Origin: Ziziphus jujuba
Taxonomy: Eukaryota > Streptophyta > Magnoliopsida > Rosales > Rhamnaceae
Direction of reading: 5' to 3'
Assembly (NCBI RefSeq): GCF_031755915.1
Contig: NC_083390.1
Span: 21,911,501 to 21,975,500, forward strand
Length of the DNA: 64,000 nt
The notes below the pieces were generated by a model. The model ran no database searches. It saw only the letters and a program-made list of their open reading frames with translations, and had not been told where the DNA came from. Of the stretch, positions 12,375 to 24,254 are shown piece by piece. Within the stretch, counting starts at the first letter, position 1, and each line of letters opens with the position of its first letter. The translations under genes were made by a program, and so were the position numbers.

Positions 12375-12870
12375 TTCATGTAAAATATATATATATATAT
12401 ATTGTCATTCTGCTATACCTTTTCTTATCTCATCAAATCCAAAGACATGTTCCGGTATGAGCCAGAAATTTGTTCGATCCCAAATGTTTTCAGTTGATTA
12501 GCACGTTGCTGTTGTGTGCCAATTTAAGTTTATGGGTGAATGAATGCGCAATAAACAGGACAGTTTTAATATAAAGGGAACAAAATTTTGGAATAAAAAG
12601 GATCCAAAAAGACAATAAATATTAGATTAATATATATATATATATATATATTTTTAAAATAAAGTGTATTAAACGAACAAAATTATTTTTTATCATTCTT
12701 GAAACCGAAATGATTACAATTAAAATATGATTGAGGCTTTCTATAATGATGCATAGTATATGGCACTTTTCACGAAAATAATTAATAAGAATATATTTAT
12801 ATTTTATTTTATGAAAAGTGATAGGTTAAAAAAAAAAAAAAGATAATTAATTTACATATAACTAGTTTAA

Positions 12871-12920
<50 letters not shown>

Positions 12921-13794
12921 AGACCAAAATCAATAGTCATTGGCTGAAGAAAGAAAATAAATATTTTATTTAGATCTAAAAAAAAAAACAAACCAAAATT
13001 AATAGCTTTTAGACAAATTTTCTCTTATTAAAATAAATTAAATAAATAATAATAATAATAAAAACTTCATCAACTCCATGATTGGATGCCTTACAATTTT
13101 GTTTATATGGTTTTGCTCTTCTCCATAAATAATACAGCTATAAAATTTTTGTCAATGTGCTCATAAATCAATATCTATTTTTTTTAGCTTCTCTATAAAC
13201 TTTTAGTTTTGTTTTGTTTTGTTGTTGTTATTTGTTTTTTTTTTTTTAATTATTATTTGTTCTATTATGTTTCCAAATAAAAGAAAGCGGTTTACAATAA
13301 ATAAATAAATAAAGGCATTCTTTTAAAATTTGTACAGGAGATTCTAAATCTTAGGTACTGCCATATGAATAAGATGCACATTCTGAGAGGAGGGGGGGAC
13401 GGGGACTAGCAACTTTTGGATAGTGTTGCAACTAATACCAACAGGAAGATTTTTCTACATGCTCTTCATCTACGTGTAATTGTCATTGTCATTGAACGTA
13501 TAGTTAGTGCTATCCTTTAATGGTTAACACGACGTTCAATTTCCTATCCTTGAGTCTCAACTCATGTAACTGCTTACACTTAATAGTCAAAGAACGTGTT
13601 TTATTTATTTTTTTTTTTTTAAAGTCCAAAAAGGTATGGGTTTTTTGGGCACTTCGTTTTTTTATTTGTGAAATGCATGGATAATCATAGATGAAATGTT
13701 TTACTCGTGGACCTTTTTTTTTTTTTTTTTTTTTCACAATGTCTATGGCTATTTAATTAGTATAAATTAGCATCAGATGTAAGACAAAGTATTT
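11291..13794. other. Duplicated intergenic flank (first copy)
   Basis: No gene. Matches 47441-49985 along its length with small indels, and in part 36770-37250. It includes one copy of the conserved downstream block (12121-12320), (TA)n tracts near 12338-12410 and 12631-12651, and a (CA)n(TA)n tract at 12871-12919. Confidence 0.8.
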
Positions 13795-14070
13795 AACAAT
13801 ATTTTCCACACTGGATTTGCAAATGACTTGAGCTAGATGATGAACTTGAAATTACGAGAATTTAGAACCAAGAGGACAATGCAAAGGTGAGGAAGCTGGT
13901 GACGATGAATTTATGGTGTATACGGACTGATCCTTCAAACCGGCCAACAATGAATATTGGAAGCAGTCTTGATTCTTTACAAGTATCAACCAAGCCATAG
14001 TTGTCTTCTCCTCCACGATTGCCAACAGATTCTTCTATCTCATTAGTGCATGGATCTAATGATGCAAGTA
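13795..14070 (+). pseudogene. B0'': B-type kinase C-terminal fragment
   Basis: A short match to the end of the B-type kinase, from FPHWI (ttttccacactgg) through the last C-lobe helix and [12 protein letters not shown] sequence to the Pro/Ser tail. It contains frameshifts and stops. The homologous position in the second segment (around 50000) lacks this roughly 520-bp stretch (13794-14310), so it was gained here or lost there. Confidence 0.75.
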
Positions 14071-14480
14071 TTGTACTTGTATTATTTTCAGCATTTTAAC
14101 ATCTATGTACTTGTATTTAAACCTGTCATTTAGTTTAAATTTAAGCCTATCCATATGCACTTCTTGGTTTGATTACTAATTAAAAAATGTTAACGATGAG
14201 CCATAACATTTCAAAAGAGAAATATATGTTTGCAGTAGAATATGTATAATTTTTCAAGCACGTTTGTCAATTTTGTTTCCAATCTGCCTTTTATGCATCC
14301 AACTAGGAGCTAAGTCCAATATTGTAAATTAGCTGGAAATTGTGCGTTATTTATTTACACGAGACGAACACATAATATTTTATGTAGGAATCTTACAACT
14401 GCAATATACAAAAAGTATCATGAATAGATGCTTGATTTCTTATGGAATAAAATTTGAAATTGTTTAATCTTCATTCACAT

Positions 14481-14600
14481 TGGTAACGAGTCATGGCCGC
14501 CAAGAAAGGGAAAGGGAGTTTGGTAACGAGTCATGGCCGCCAAGAAAGGGAAAGGGAGTTTGGTAACGAGTCATGGCCAACAAGAAAAGGAAAGGGAGTT
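14481..14600. repeat. 40-bp minisatellite, three units
   Basis: Units at 14481-14520, 14521-14560 and 14561-14600 all begin TGGTAACGAGTCATGGCC. The first two are identical and the third carries a few changes. The homologous locus near 50171 has a single unit, so the expansion followed the segmental duplication. Confidence 0.92.
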
Positions 14601-15511
14601 TGGCTGGCAAGGACCATGGTAAAAAACTCCCAAAAGTATTCTAGAAGCACTTGAGAGGAGTAAAGATTTTTTATTTATGCATTTATTTTTGAAGGTTTGA
14701 GTTAGGTGTGGTAGGATGAACTATCTTGTTAAAAGTTATACAGAAAGAGATCGGAGGCTTTAATGGTCAGCCTGCCGTGTCTGTCACGTTTTCTTATGTA
14801 GGTCCATTCCCCATGTGTTGAAATTAATACCATAAAGCAACAATTTTCGGTTTCTCGTCCTTGCGCGTAATTCATCAACGACCTGTCTAGCGTTGTTCTA
14901 GTCAAAGAATGTGAGTTTTTGGGCAAATATATTTTCTATTGGCAATCTATATATATATATATATATATAGATATACATACATATAGATTTTTAGTACTTA
15001 ATTAAGACAAAGTACTTGTAGATACCGAATTACGTACATAGCTTTATCACACTTTTCATACATTAATTTATACTTTGGTGTCCATAATATGTATGGTTGG
15101 TTTTGTTCCTGAAATTTTCTCTCTTGAATCATGCATATTATTGTTGTCCACTCCTTGATGCTAGTTAACTAGCCCAGAAAGAGGGAGAAAAAGTTGTTAA
15201 TACTTTGGAATGATCCTCAAGCTGAATATTCATCTCTGAAAATTATGTACTACTTTTGATTCAATGCACATATTCCAGCGCAGGAAGATGAATGATGTGG
15301 CTTGTATCAACATTGGCTATGGATTAAAAGGAATTAATTGTCCATAAATATAAGTTACCTACCTCTGTTTTTTTCCCACAAAGAACTTTTAATAGCCATC
15401 TAAGTCAAACTCAATCCTTATTTGTTGAAGAGATAAGTTAACAAGCTTATAACTTATAAAGCCATTTTATTTGAGCATTGCTATTTGTTATAATTGATGA
15501 CTATGAGATCT

Positions 15512-15715
15512 ATACTCATATATCAATTAGTAATTAGTTGCATTTAAATGAGCTTTGACTTTTAAAAAACTAAAAATCTAAGTGGGATGGTAAACCCTTA
15601 GTATTAACTAGCATCCATACTTATATATCAATTAGTAATTAGTTGCGTTTAAAAGAGCTTTGACTTTTAAAAAACTAAAAGTCTAAGTGGGATGGTAAAC
15701 CCTTAGTATTAACTT
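15512..15715. repeat. 105-bp direct tandem duplication
   Basis: Two adjacent copies with a period of 105 bp (TATCAATTAGTAATTAGTTG at 15521 and at 15626), differing by a few substitutions. Non-coding. Confidence 0.9.
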
Positions 15716-16405
15716 GCTAGTAAGTGATAAATAAATATGGATTCCACTCGTAATGGTCACCAATGTTTGGATGTAGAAAAATTGGATTTATTTAAGCAAT
15801 TATAATTTCTCTCCTCTTGTTCTGCCGCGCTCAATAATTTTCTCTTAATCCGTTTGGTTCTCATTTTCTGTCTCTTCGTTCCATATACCTCTTCTATCTG
15901 TTCCGATACTTTGGAACCAACCCATCTTCTCAATACAATATTACAATATTGTTCTTCAAATCCTCTTAATATTAAAACTAGCAACTTTAATTTTTTAATA
16001 TGCATGTTATTTAGAATGGATAAGGTGGTTCACGTGATTCAATGTATATTATATTTTTAATATATGAAAGAAAACTATTAATTATTAAAAAGAAAATATT
16101 TTTTTAAATCTATGTATTATATTTTTCTTTTCTATTTTCTTTTTTTCTATTGATGGTTCCAATATTATTCAAATTGTGTATTTTCATAAATAATTCAGTG
16201 AAAAAATTACTATTTTCTCATTTAATGATTTTGACTTTGAAATTTAAACGGCATTTACATTTTTTTTTTCATTTTGAGAAAACAATATATATATATATAC
16301 ACATAAATATTAAATTTTGCTAAAAAATACATTAGTCTATTATTGTGGACAAGAAATCGATGGTGTATCTCTTATGGTACGGAAAGGGTTTGCACTGTAA
16401 GAGAG

Positions 16406-16442
<37 letters not shown>

Positions 16443-16491
16443 TATTAATAATAAAACATTTCATATTCACGCCCAGCCTGTCATTATAAAG

Positions 16492-16657
16492 TTGACTTGA
16501 GTTTGCGTTGAATAAAAAAACGAAGCAAGTTTAACTTTATATATTTTAAATCTGTTAAATGCATTTTGGTCTCGCACATAGCATATTCCTCATAATTTCC
16601 TTCCCCAATATAGGTATATAATCCTCATAATTAATCTTCCGCCAGTTCTTATAAAAA
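16492..16657 (+). promoter_or_regulatory. A1 proximal promoter: W-box and TATA box
   Basis: TTGACT (W-box core with T) lies at 16492-16497 and TATAAAAA at 16650-16657, about 40-47 bases before the A1 start codon. This would put transcription start very close to the ATG and give a short leader. The TATA match is good. The W-box is a single short motif and could be chance. Confidence 0.45.
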
Positions 16658-16691
16658 CAATTTCAATCCAAACAAGAACAGAAGTTGCTGA

Positions 16692-16718
16692 ATGCTATGG
16701 AAATACTCTTTCTCTTAA
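16692..16718 (+). other. Overlapping upstream ORF at the A1 start
   Basis: The first ATG in the leader (16692) opens an 8-codon ORF ending TAA at 16716-16718. It is in another frame and overlaps the A1 start at 16697. It could reduce A1 translation if the transcript begins upstream of it. Confidence 0.5.
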
Positions 16719-19700
16719 AGATTAGCGTTATTATCTTTTGCACCTTACTACTTTTATTACCTGTATCAGCGGAGTCAAGATATGGAGCTTGTAAACCAAG
16801 AAACTGCGGCAGCGGCCCCAATATCAGCTACCCTTTTTATATCGAAGATACCGGGTTAGACTTTTGTGGTCTGCGAGGCTTTAAAATTGAGTGCTCTGAA
16901 GGGAAACCTGTATATTTGACCTCAAGAGGCCCTTACTTTGTCGAAGATATCTCGTATGAAAACCAGTCACTGCGTTTGGTGGATGTTGAAGTCGTGGATG
17001 CTACATGCTATGCTCCTTCTCACTATTTCGCCTTCGATGGCGGTCCGATGTATTTCAGCTCCACTCATGCTAACTTGCAGTTCTTTTATGGATGCAATGA
17101 ATCATTTTCTCTCAGTTTTGAGAAGAAGTTGATTCCTTGCAAATCCAATGCTACTTATGTTTCATATGTTGCGTTGGTCGTTAAGGATAAGGAGTTGAGT
17201 TATGGAGAGGGCTGTGAGCGGCAAGTGGGTGTACCTATTGATTTGGAGGGAGGCTTCTCCAATCAAACCATAAAAACTGTTGATTACCCTCAATTGTTGA
17301 AGAAAGGTTTCACTTTAAGATGGTATGGAGATGGATGTTCCAACTCATGTAAAACAAGCGGTGGCCAATGCGGATTTGAAGACGAACGTACTGTATGCTT
17401 TTGTCCCGAAGGAACACATTCTACAAACTGCACAGAGGGTAAGCCACCTTAAAACACTTTCTCTCCCCATTATTACCTATCACGAGTTTTCTACTCTTCC
17501 CTCGCATCTTTTTTTTTCTTTTTTTTTTTTGGAATAATGATTTTCATAAGATTAGTCATGACAAATTGAAATATAAAGGTTTCTGAAAAACTATATATAT
17601 ATATATATATATGTTTTAAAAATTCTTGCATCACCTTTATATATTTATATTTATATGTCTGAAAAAATATATATATACATATATTATAAGATAATGAAAA
17701 TAATTTTTTTTTGAAAAATAGAAAACTTAAAAGTACTTACCTTACATAAAAGAATATTTTGCAACTAGTGCCATTTTTATTCATTTTTTTATGTCAAGTG
17801 TTAATTAATAATAGTTTGAATTTTTTAGATATTTAAGTTAACTATCAAATTAAGGAAGAAAAAAATTTTGAGTAAAAAAAATTCTAAAAATTGAACACAA
17901 CTATAAATTATGTTAATTTTATTTATTTATTTATTTATTTTCAAGTTGTTGAGTTGTTTAAGATATCTAACAAATCATAACTACCACTTATTAATATTTG
18001 ATATAAGCAAATTACATATAATTATATAACAAAAAATAATAATAAAAAAATAAAAACAATGACAATCTAAATTGCCAAATTACAGTTTTAATTCTTTTTG
18101 TGAATAAATTACAGTTTTAATTGATAATTAAATAGAGAGGAAGATTATAATTTTGTTCATGTTATGTTTATTTTTCTTTTTTCTGAGTTATAAATATGGT
18201 ATAACATTTATGATATTCTTTCTTTAATCTTCTATTATTATTATTTTTTAATAGATTTGGTATTCTTTTTTAACAGGAAAGACTGGTAACATGACAATCC
18301 TTAAAGTTGGAACAGGTAACGTAACTCTTGAATTCTTCTATTATTTATAAGATTCATAACTACTTTTAATGAATAATATTTGTTTAAATTAGTGAATATA
18401 TAAATTAAGTTAAAAAGGGTTTTATTATTATTATTATTAACATTTTATAATTTTTTTCTTTTCTTTTTATGATTTCTAATCTAAAAACGAGAGGGCATAG
18501 TGTTTCAAATTCACAACTTCATTAGTGTGGATGTGAGGGCATATCAACTGAGCTAATTTTACTTTGACTAATATTTTATAACTTGAGGTAGGAATTTTAG
18601 CTACAATATGACAACCAATTAGATGAGGTTGTTAGGGTAAGTGTAGGCATGTGTGGGATACTGACAGATTATTTTACTAACAAAGACTATTTGGTTTTCA
18701 ATCCAACATCTCCTACATATGGAACAATGATGGTTTAAATGTAAAGTAGTTATTCTCTTAAAAACTGAGGCACCTTTAGAGCAATTGGCATTATGATTCT
18801 AAAGAATTCTAAGGTTATATATGCTTTAGTGGGCGTAATAATCCTAGGATGAGTGACCTCCTAAGAAGTCTGAATAAAAAATTCCATATCATCTAGAGTA
18901 CATTGACTAAATTAGGGACAATATTGGTAGAGTAAGAAAGCAATGATACTAGTAAGGGTGGGATGTTATGGATGGTATTATAGCATGTATCGATCTGAAG
19001 TGTGTCAGTGATGATAGTGGGCTCCAAAAGGGCGAATTGTGACGATCAGGATGAAACTATGTGAGGCTATAATGGTAAATGTGAGTAAGTGCAAGACATT
19101 GACAGGCTAACTTAGTGGCAAATGCACCTGGTGTCCAATCCCACATCTCCCTAGTGTTAAACAATTACGTTTCTAAAGGGGTGGATTGTGACGACCAGGG
19201 CAAAACTATGTGAGGTTGTAACAATATATGTGGGCGGATGTAGGGCACTTACATGCTACCTTAATGACAAAGGATACCTAGTATTTATTTCCACATCGTT
19301 CGGGTGTGAAATTATAACACCCCGCCCATTGAAGGACCTGTAATTTTTTGTTGATATTGTCCCCAATTTAGCCACCGTACTCGGTCTAAGGTTTTGTTCA
19401 AAGCTTCCTAAAATGTCACCCATTGTTATACCACCCTCACTTGAGCAAGCGTAACTTCAAGTTCTTTGGAACCCTGAAGTCAATTGTTACAAAAAGGCAT
19501 TGGTGTTATAAGAGTGACTATCTTTACGTTTAAACCATCCCCTTATCTACACCCAAACAATGTGAGATTGGACACCAAGTAGCTTGCCAGTGCCTTGTAT
19601 CCTTCCACACTAGTCAATACAGCACCCCCTTAGAGGCCTAGCTTCCTCGCCGATACACTTCCAGCTACATATAAGCTTTGATACCATTTGTAATATCTTA

Positions 19701-21569
19701 CCTCCACTAGCAGACCTATCACTTTCTATTGATATTGTCCCAAATTTAGCCACCGCACTCAGTATGAGATTTTTGTTCAAAGCTTCCCACATATTATCCA
19801 TCCTTGTACTACTCTGCCCTGAGCACGCTTAACTTCGAAGTTCTTTTGAACCTTGAAGCCAACTGCTTTGAAAAGGTCACGGCATTATAAGAGTTACTAT
19901 CGTTACATTTGATCATCCATTGACCTACACCCTTGATCTACATTACAATGATATGAGATTGGATTAAAGCCAAATATTTTGAAAAGGCCTTGGCTTTATG
20001 GTAATGACTATCGTTACATTTGAATCCTTTCCCAGTCTACACTCAGGCAATGTGAGATTGAATACTAAGTAGCTTTTGCCAGTAAGATAGATTGCCTTAA
20101 TTGTTAAGAGAATTTCTGCTTTACGTTTGATCCATCACCGTTCTTGTGACCACCAATGTACGAGGATGCAGAGCCTTAATTGTTAAGAGAATTTCTGCTT
20201 TACATTTGATCCATCACCGTTCTTGTGACCACCAATGTACGAGGATGCGGAGCATTAGTAGGCTACTTGATGTCCAATCCCACATTATTCAAGTGTAGAA
20301 TGGTAATAGTTCAAATTTAAAATAGTCACTCTCTTAACAATTAAGGCTTTTTTAGAGAGGTTGGCTTCAGGATTCTAAAAATTTCTAGGATTAAGTGTGT
20401 CTAGAGGGTGCAATTTTAGAATGAGTGACCTTTTAGAAAATCTAAATAAAATCGATGGAGTAAAAGAGTGGGACACGAGTGGGGAGGGGGCAGATAATGA
20501 CGACCATAGTAAACCTATGTGAAGAGCAATGATGAGTCAAATTTAAAGTATAAGCTTTCTTCACAATAGAGACCTTTTTAAATGGATTAGTTTCAAAGTT
20601 CGAAAGAATTATAAAGTTAAGTGTGCTCCAGTAGGAGCAATCCTAGTATAGATAACCTTTTAGGAAATCTGAATAAAATTTGTGTAGCAAGAGATTAAGA
20701 TGCCAATGGAGAAGGGGTGGATTGTGACGACAAAGGTGAAACCATGTGAGGCTGCAAGGGTGAGCGTTACAGATAATATTAGAGTCTGTATCCGTTCGGA
20801 AGTGTGGATGACCAAGACGAAACTATGTGAGGCTACAAGGGTTATTATGGGCCAGTGCAGGGCCTAGGCATGCTAATGTAGATGAGGCATTACATATTAG
20901 CTTAATGCAGTTGATATATGTTTGATTAATATTGCCTGTCACATACAACAGCCTATTGTGTTTTTTTGTTTTTAACATCGGGTCACAATCATCAAATGAG
21001 ATTTGGGCAATTGAGCAAGACATCAGTACGGATGGGGCGTTACATGCAAGTTTAAACTAAATACTCACCGATCTATAGGAGTGGATTTAATAATTTTCCC
21101 CTATATATATACATATATATATTGATATACACAATGAGGATATCTTTATAGCTTTTCCACCCATATTCCAATTTTCAATTCGTACTGTTGTTCTAAATTT
21201 TACATCAGTATATAGCCACACATATATTTTGTTTCCCGTTTGATCATAATCACCGCAGTTGCTGTCATCGAGGTTCTCTTGACTAAAATTTGCTGCATAT
21301 GGAGAAAGCACTCGATTAAAAAGTATCATTTCAATGATGAGTGCAACTATGCAGGGGGTACTGTTGGATGTTATTCCAATGATGAGAATAAAGTATCATT
21401 TTTCTGTTTATTTCTAAGTTACTGAACTTTCTTTTTTTCTCTTTTTTTTTTTTTTTTCTTTTAAGAAAAAAGAATGGAATTATGTAATTGGTTAACTAAT
21501 ATGCGGAATTCATCAGGTGTCGATAACTCAAAAGTAGAAGATATGCATAGCCAATTTGTTATGAGTGCA

Positions 21570-21617
<48 letters not shown>

Positions 21618-23139
21618 ATATTAATTACAATGTGACTATCATAAAATAAATAAACAAATTACATTTACGAACTATGCTCTGGTTGCCTTAAAAGAAAATC
21701 TATTATCTAGTTAATTTGGAAACCTGCGGCTTGTTGTCTGTATTTACTTTTGCATTACGAAAATCCACTCTTGCATCTCTGGTGGTTTAATATGTATACT
21801 TTTCTGAGCTTGTTCTAATGACATGGCAATCTTGCAATTGCAGGAAATGGAAACAAGATTTTCAAAGCAACAATAGGTAATTAAATATAAATATAAGTAG
21901 TTACTTAATTCTTGCTATTTGTGGCCTGGATAACCGTTTATCTCTTCGGTTTGTATAAAATTGTTACAAGTACTAAAATGTCTGCTCGCTAAAAGTTCAC
22001 TTACTCTTTTTGCCTCAAAATTTTCTTTGATTGCAGCCACAACAGTTGCTGGAGTTGGGGCTCTAATTGTGATAGTGATATGCTGCATAAGGAAATTCAA
22101 ATATAATAAATCCATATGTTTTTGGAAGAAGCAGAATCAAACTGATCAAAATATTGAGGCCTTTCTAAGGAACTATGGACCTGTACGAGTTAGAAGATAT
22201 AGTTATTCTGATGTCAAGAAAATGACCAACTCCTTCAAAGAAAAATTAGGCCAAGGGGGCTATGGTGGTGTATACAAAGGAAAATTACATGATAACAGTC
22301 TTGTTGCAGTAAAGGTGTTGAATGAATCAAAAGGTAATGGAGAAGAATTTATCAACGAGGTGGCAACAATTAGCAGAACTTCCCATGTCAACATTGTTTC
22401 TCTATTAGATTTCTGTTTTGAGGGTCAAAAAAGAGCTCTCATCTATCAGTTCATGCCTAATGGATCTCTTGAGAAATTTATATTCAACAACAATCATTCA
22501 TTGGGATGGGATACACTCTTTCAAATTTCGCTTGGCATTGCTCGAGGGCTCGAATATTTACATCGTGGTTGTAATACACGAATTCTGCATTTTGACATAA
22601 AGCCACATAATATTCTTCTAGATGAAGATTTCTCACCAAAAATATCTGATTTTGGACTTGCTAGAGTATGTACCAGAAAACAGAGTACTATTTCTATGCT
22701 GGATGCAAGAGGGACTATTGGATATGTTGCTCCTGAACTACATTGTAGAGAAGTTGGAGGGGTTTCACACAAATCTGATGTGTATAGCTATGGAATGATG
22801 GTTTTGGAAATGGTTGGACGGAGAAAGAATGTGAATGTCGGTGCTGATCATAGTAGTGAAATATATTTTCCACACTGGATTTACCAGCGTCTTAAATTAG
22901 ATGAAGAACTTGGATTAAAGATAATAATGAACGAAGCTGAAAAAATTGAAGTGAAGAAGATGATAATGGTGAGTTTATGGTGTACACAACTTGACCCTTC
23001 AGATAGACCAGCCATGAGTAAAGTCATAGAAATGTTGGAAGGAAGTCTTGATTCCTTGCAAATGCCACCAAAGCCGCGGATCTTTTCTTCTACTTCAAAT
23101 TCAAGTTTTCCATCTGATTCTTCCAGTGCGATTGTATGA
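16697..23139 (+). CDS. A1: LRK10L-type receptor-like Ser/Thr kinase with divergent ectodomain
   Basis: Proposed exons: 16697-17438, 18277-18315, 21844-21876 and 22037-23139, all joining in phase 1 with GT-AG borders, giving about 638 residues. ATG 16697 starts a clear signal peptide (MEILFLLKISVIIF...SAES). The ectodomain is GUB_WAK-like (CKPRNCGSGPNISYPFYI) followed by a WAK-associated Cys region (CKTSGGQCGFEDE), with about six N-glycosylation sites. The membrane helix is at about 274-290. The kinase has GQGGYGGVY, VAVKVL Lys364, alpha-C Glu, HFDIKPHN (Asp458, non-RD), DFG Asp476 and YVAPE. The kinase is close to A2 and A4, but the ectodomain is only distantly similar. The 39-bp second exon is seen only here. 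Predicted plasma-membrane receptor with a cytoplasmic kinase; the ligand is unknown. One unusual residue is Asp in LLDFCFEG, where the others have Gly. Intron 2 is about 3.5 kb because of repeats. Confidence 0.85.
19313..19965 (-). mobile_element. TRIM-like element, minus orientation, in intron 2 of A1
   Basis: Direct repeats at 19313-19574 and about 19689-19965 share the motif CAAAGCTTCC and the region around AATTTAGCCACCG. They flank about 115 bp. A minus-strand primer-site-like motif (complement TGGTATCAAAGC, 19675-19686) abuts the right repeat. The right repeat's outer end is uncertain because the next kilobase has partial copies. Confidence 0.6.
20094..20251. repeat. 79-bp tandem duplication in intron 2 of A1
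   Basis: Copies at 20094-20172 and 20173-20251 begin GCCTTAATTGTTAAGAG and differ at only one or two bases, so this duplication is recent compared with the surrounding decayed repeats. Confidence 0.9.
21572..21609. repeat. (TA)n microsatellite in intron 2 of A1
   Basis: About 19 uninterrupted TA units followed by TGTATGTATATA. It is intronic. Confidence 0.95.
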
Positions 23140-24254
23140 ATTCAAACTTAATAAGTATGTCTCTGATATGAACTTTTTCAATTCCCAACTACATGGAAAC
23201 AATCTGATCTTACAAAATAATAATTTCAATTGCTGTACGGTACAAGCTAAATTTTGCAATTTAGGGTCAGAAAAATATGCAAGAAGCCTCTGATGTTTGA
23301 CATCTTTTAACTTTCAGCATAAATTGAATAATTGGAGCAAAGCATGCAAGGGGGACAAAGTAAATCCCATATGTTCCCCAAAGCAGCATGTGAAACAGAG
23401 CGATGTGTAACCAAAGTCAATCCCCCTTGTGTTTCTTTCTTTTACATCTTGATAAGAACCATAGGATGAGCGCATGATCTCAGGAATGGACTAGCATACA
23501 TATCAAAACACCAATTTATGCATATTTTTTACAAACAATTACACACAACTAGGTAGGAAAAACGAAAAACAGAAAACTAATGCATTACCAAACAATACCT
23601 AATTCTATGACTTTAAAATACTTGCCAAACCAAGCAGGAAAAAAAAATAAAAAAAAATAAAAAATTGCCACTTGTCCTGTATTAAGAATTTATATCCACT
23701 AGAACTAATAATTACAAGGATTGAATTTTATATTCCAATTTAACGTAGAGTCCCTCAAATATAAAGTTGATTATGGTACACAGAGGTAGTCTGCTTTCAA
23801 TGTAAAAGAGTCCATAATCAATTCTGCAATTGACAAGGTGTGCTCAAGAAAACTATATCTAATTAGTTATTGTCTGGTTCACTAACTTGAGGACTCGAGA
23901 GACAATAGAAAATTATTTGCACATCTTTACGGTCTCACCTCCTTAATCGTAAACTTCAATTAGTTATTAACTTTTCTTACACATAATTATATATATATGC
24001 TTATGTAATTGATCAAACTAATTAATATCAGGAACTCATCAGGGTCTTCATAACTCAAAATAGAAAAATATATATTCAGTATGATATGATTACAGAATTA
24101 TATATAATTTAATTAAAATTAAATATGACTAAAAATACTCTACTTTGGATCTCTGCCACACGTTGTCTACTATTAGTTTCCAAGAAAAATCTTGCATACA
24201 CGATGCTCTGCTCTTATACTCGTGTGAGATTTTTCTAATGAAATTGCTATCTTG
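23140..24254. other. A1 3' flank grading into an A-like intron of B1
   Basis: The first 350 bp match the 3' flanks of the other A genes. From about 24000 the sequence matches intron 1 of A2 (around 31350-31660: GGAACTCATCA, then the CTAATGAAAT...CTTGCAG acceptor region). No ectodomain exon for B1 is visible in between, so it appears to be deleted. The stretch at 23520-24000 is AT-rich with nothing recognised. Confidence 0.6.

Larger units (their letters stand above)
14071..16640. other. Intergenic region upstream of A1
   Basis: No gene recognised. The part from 14310 to about 14830 matches 50000-50330 upstream of A4. The part around 14940-15080 resembles 60130-60300 downstream of B4. Tandem repeats are listed separately. 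The rest is AT-rich. Confidence 0.6.
18590..21060. mobile_element. Nest of TRIM-like repeats inside intron 2 of A1
   Basis: Repeated blocks containing TGTGACGACCAGG and CTATGTGAGGCT occur near 18600, 19038, 19175, 20490, 20724 and 20810. Several are preceded by a GGGGTGGAT polypurine-like tract, as at TRIM or LTR edges. Some blocks are in the opposite orientation (19313-19965). No protein is encoded. Individual element borders are mostly eroded. Confidence 0.65.

Noticed and set aside
12338..12410. (TA)n tracts as possible miRNA hairpins
   Set aside because: Simple repeats fold trivially. No arm with unique, conserved sequence was seen.
14481..14600. CRISPR-like array
   Set aside because: Three head-to-tail units without spacers in a plant nuclear context; it is a minisatellite.
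15757..16060. Overlapping small ORFs on both strands upstream of A1
   Set aside because: Short, AT-rich, no recognisable protein features and no counterpart upstream of the other A genes.
22521..22772. Antisense ORFs of about 83 codons repeated opposite each A kinase (also 32448, 41815, 52333)
   Set aside because: They recur only because the kinase on the other strand is conserved. No independent signal of coding.
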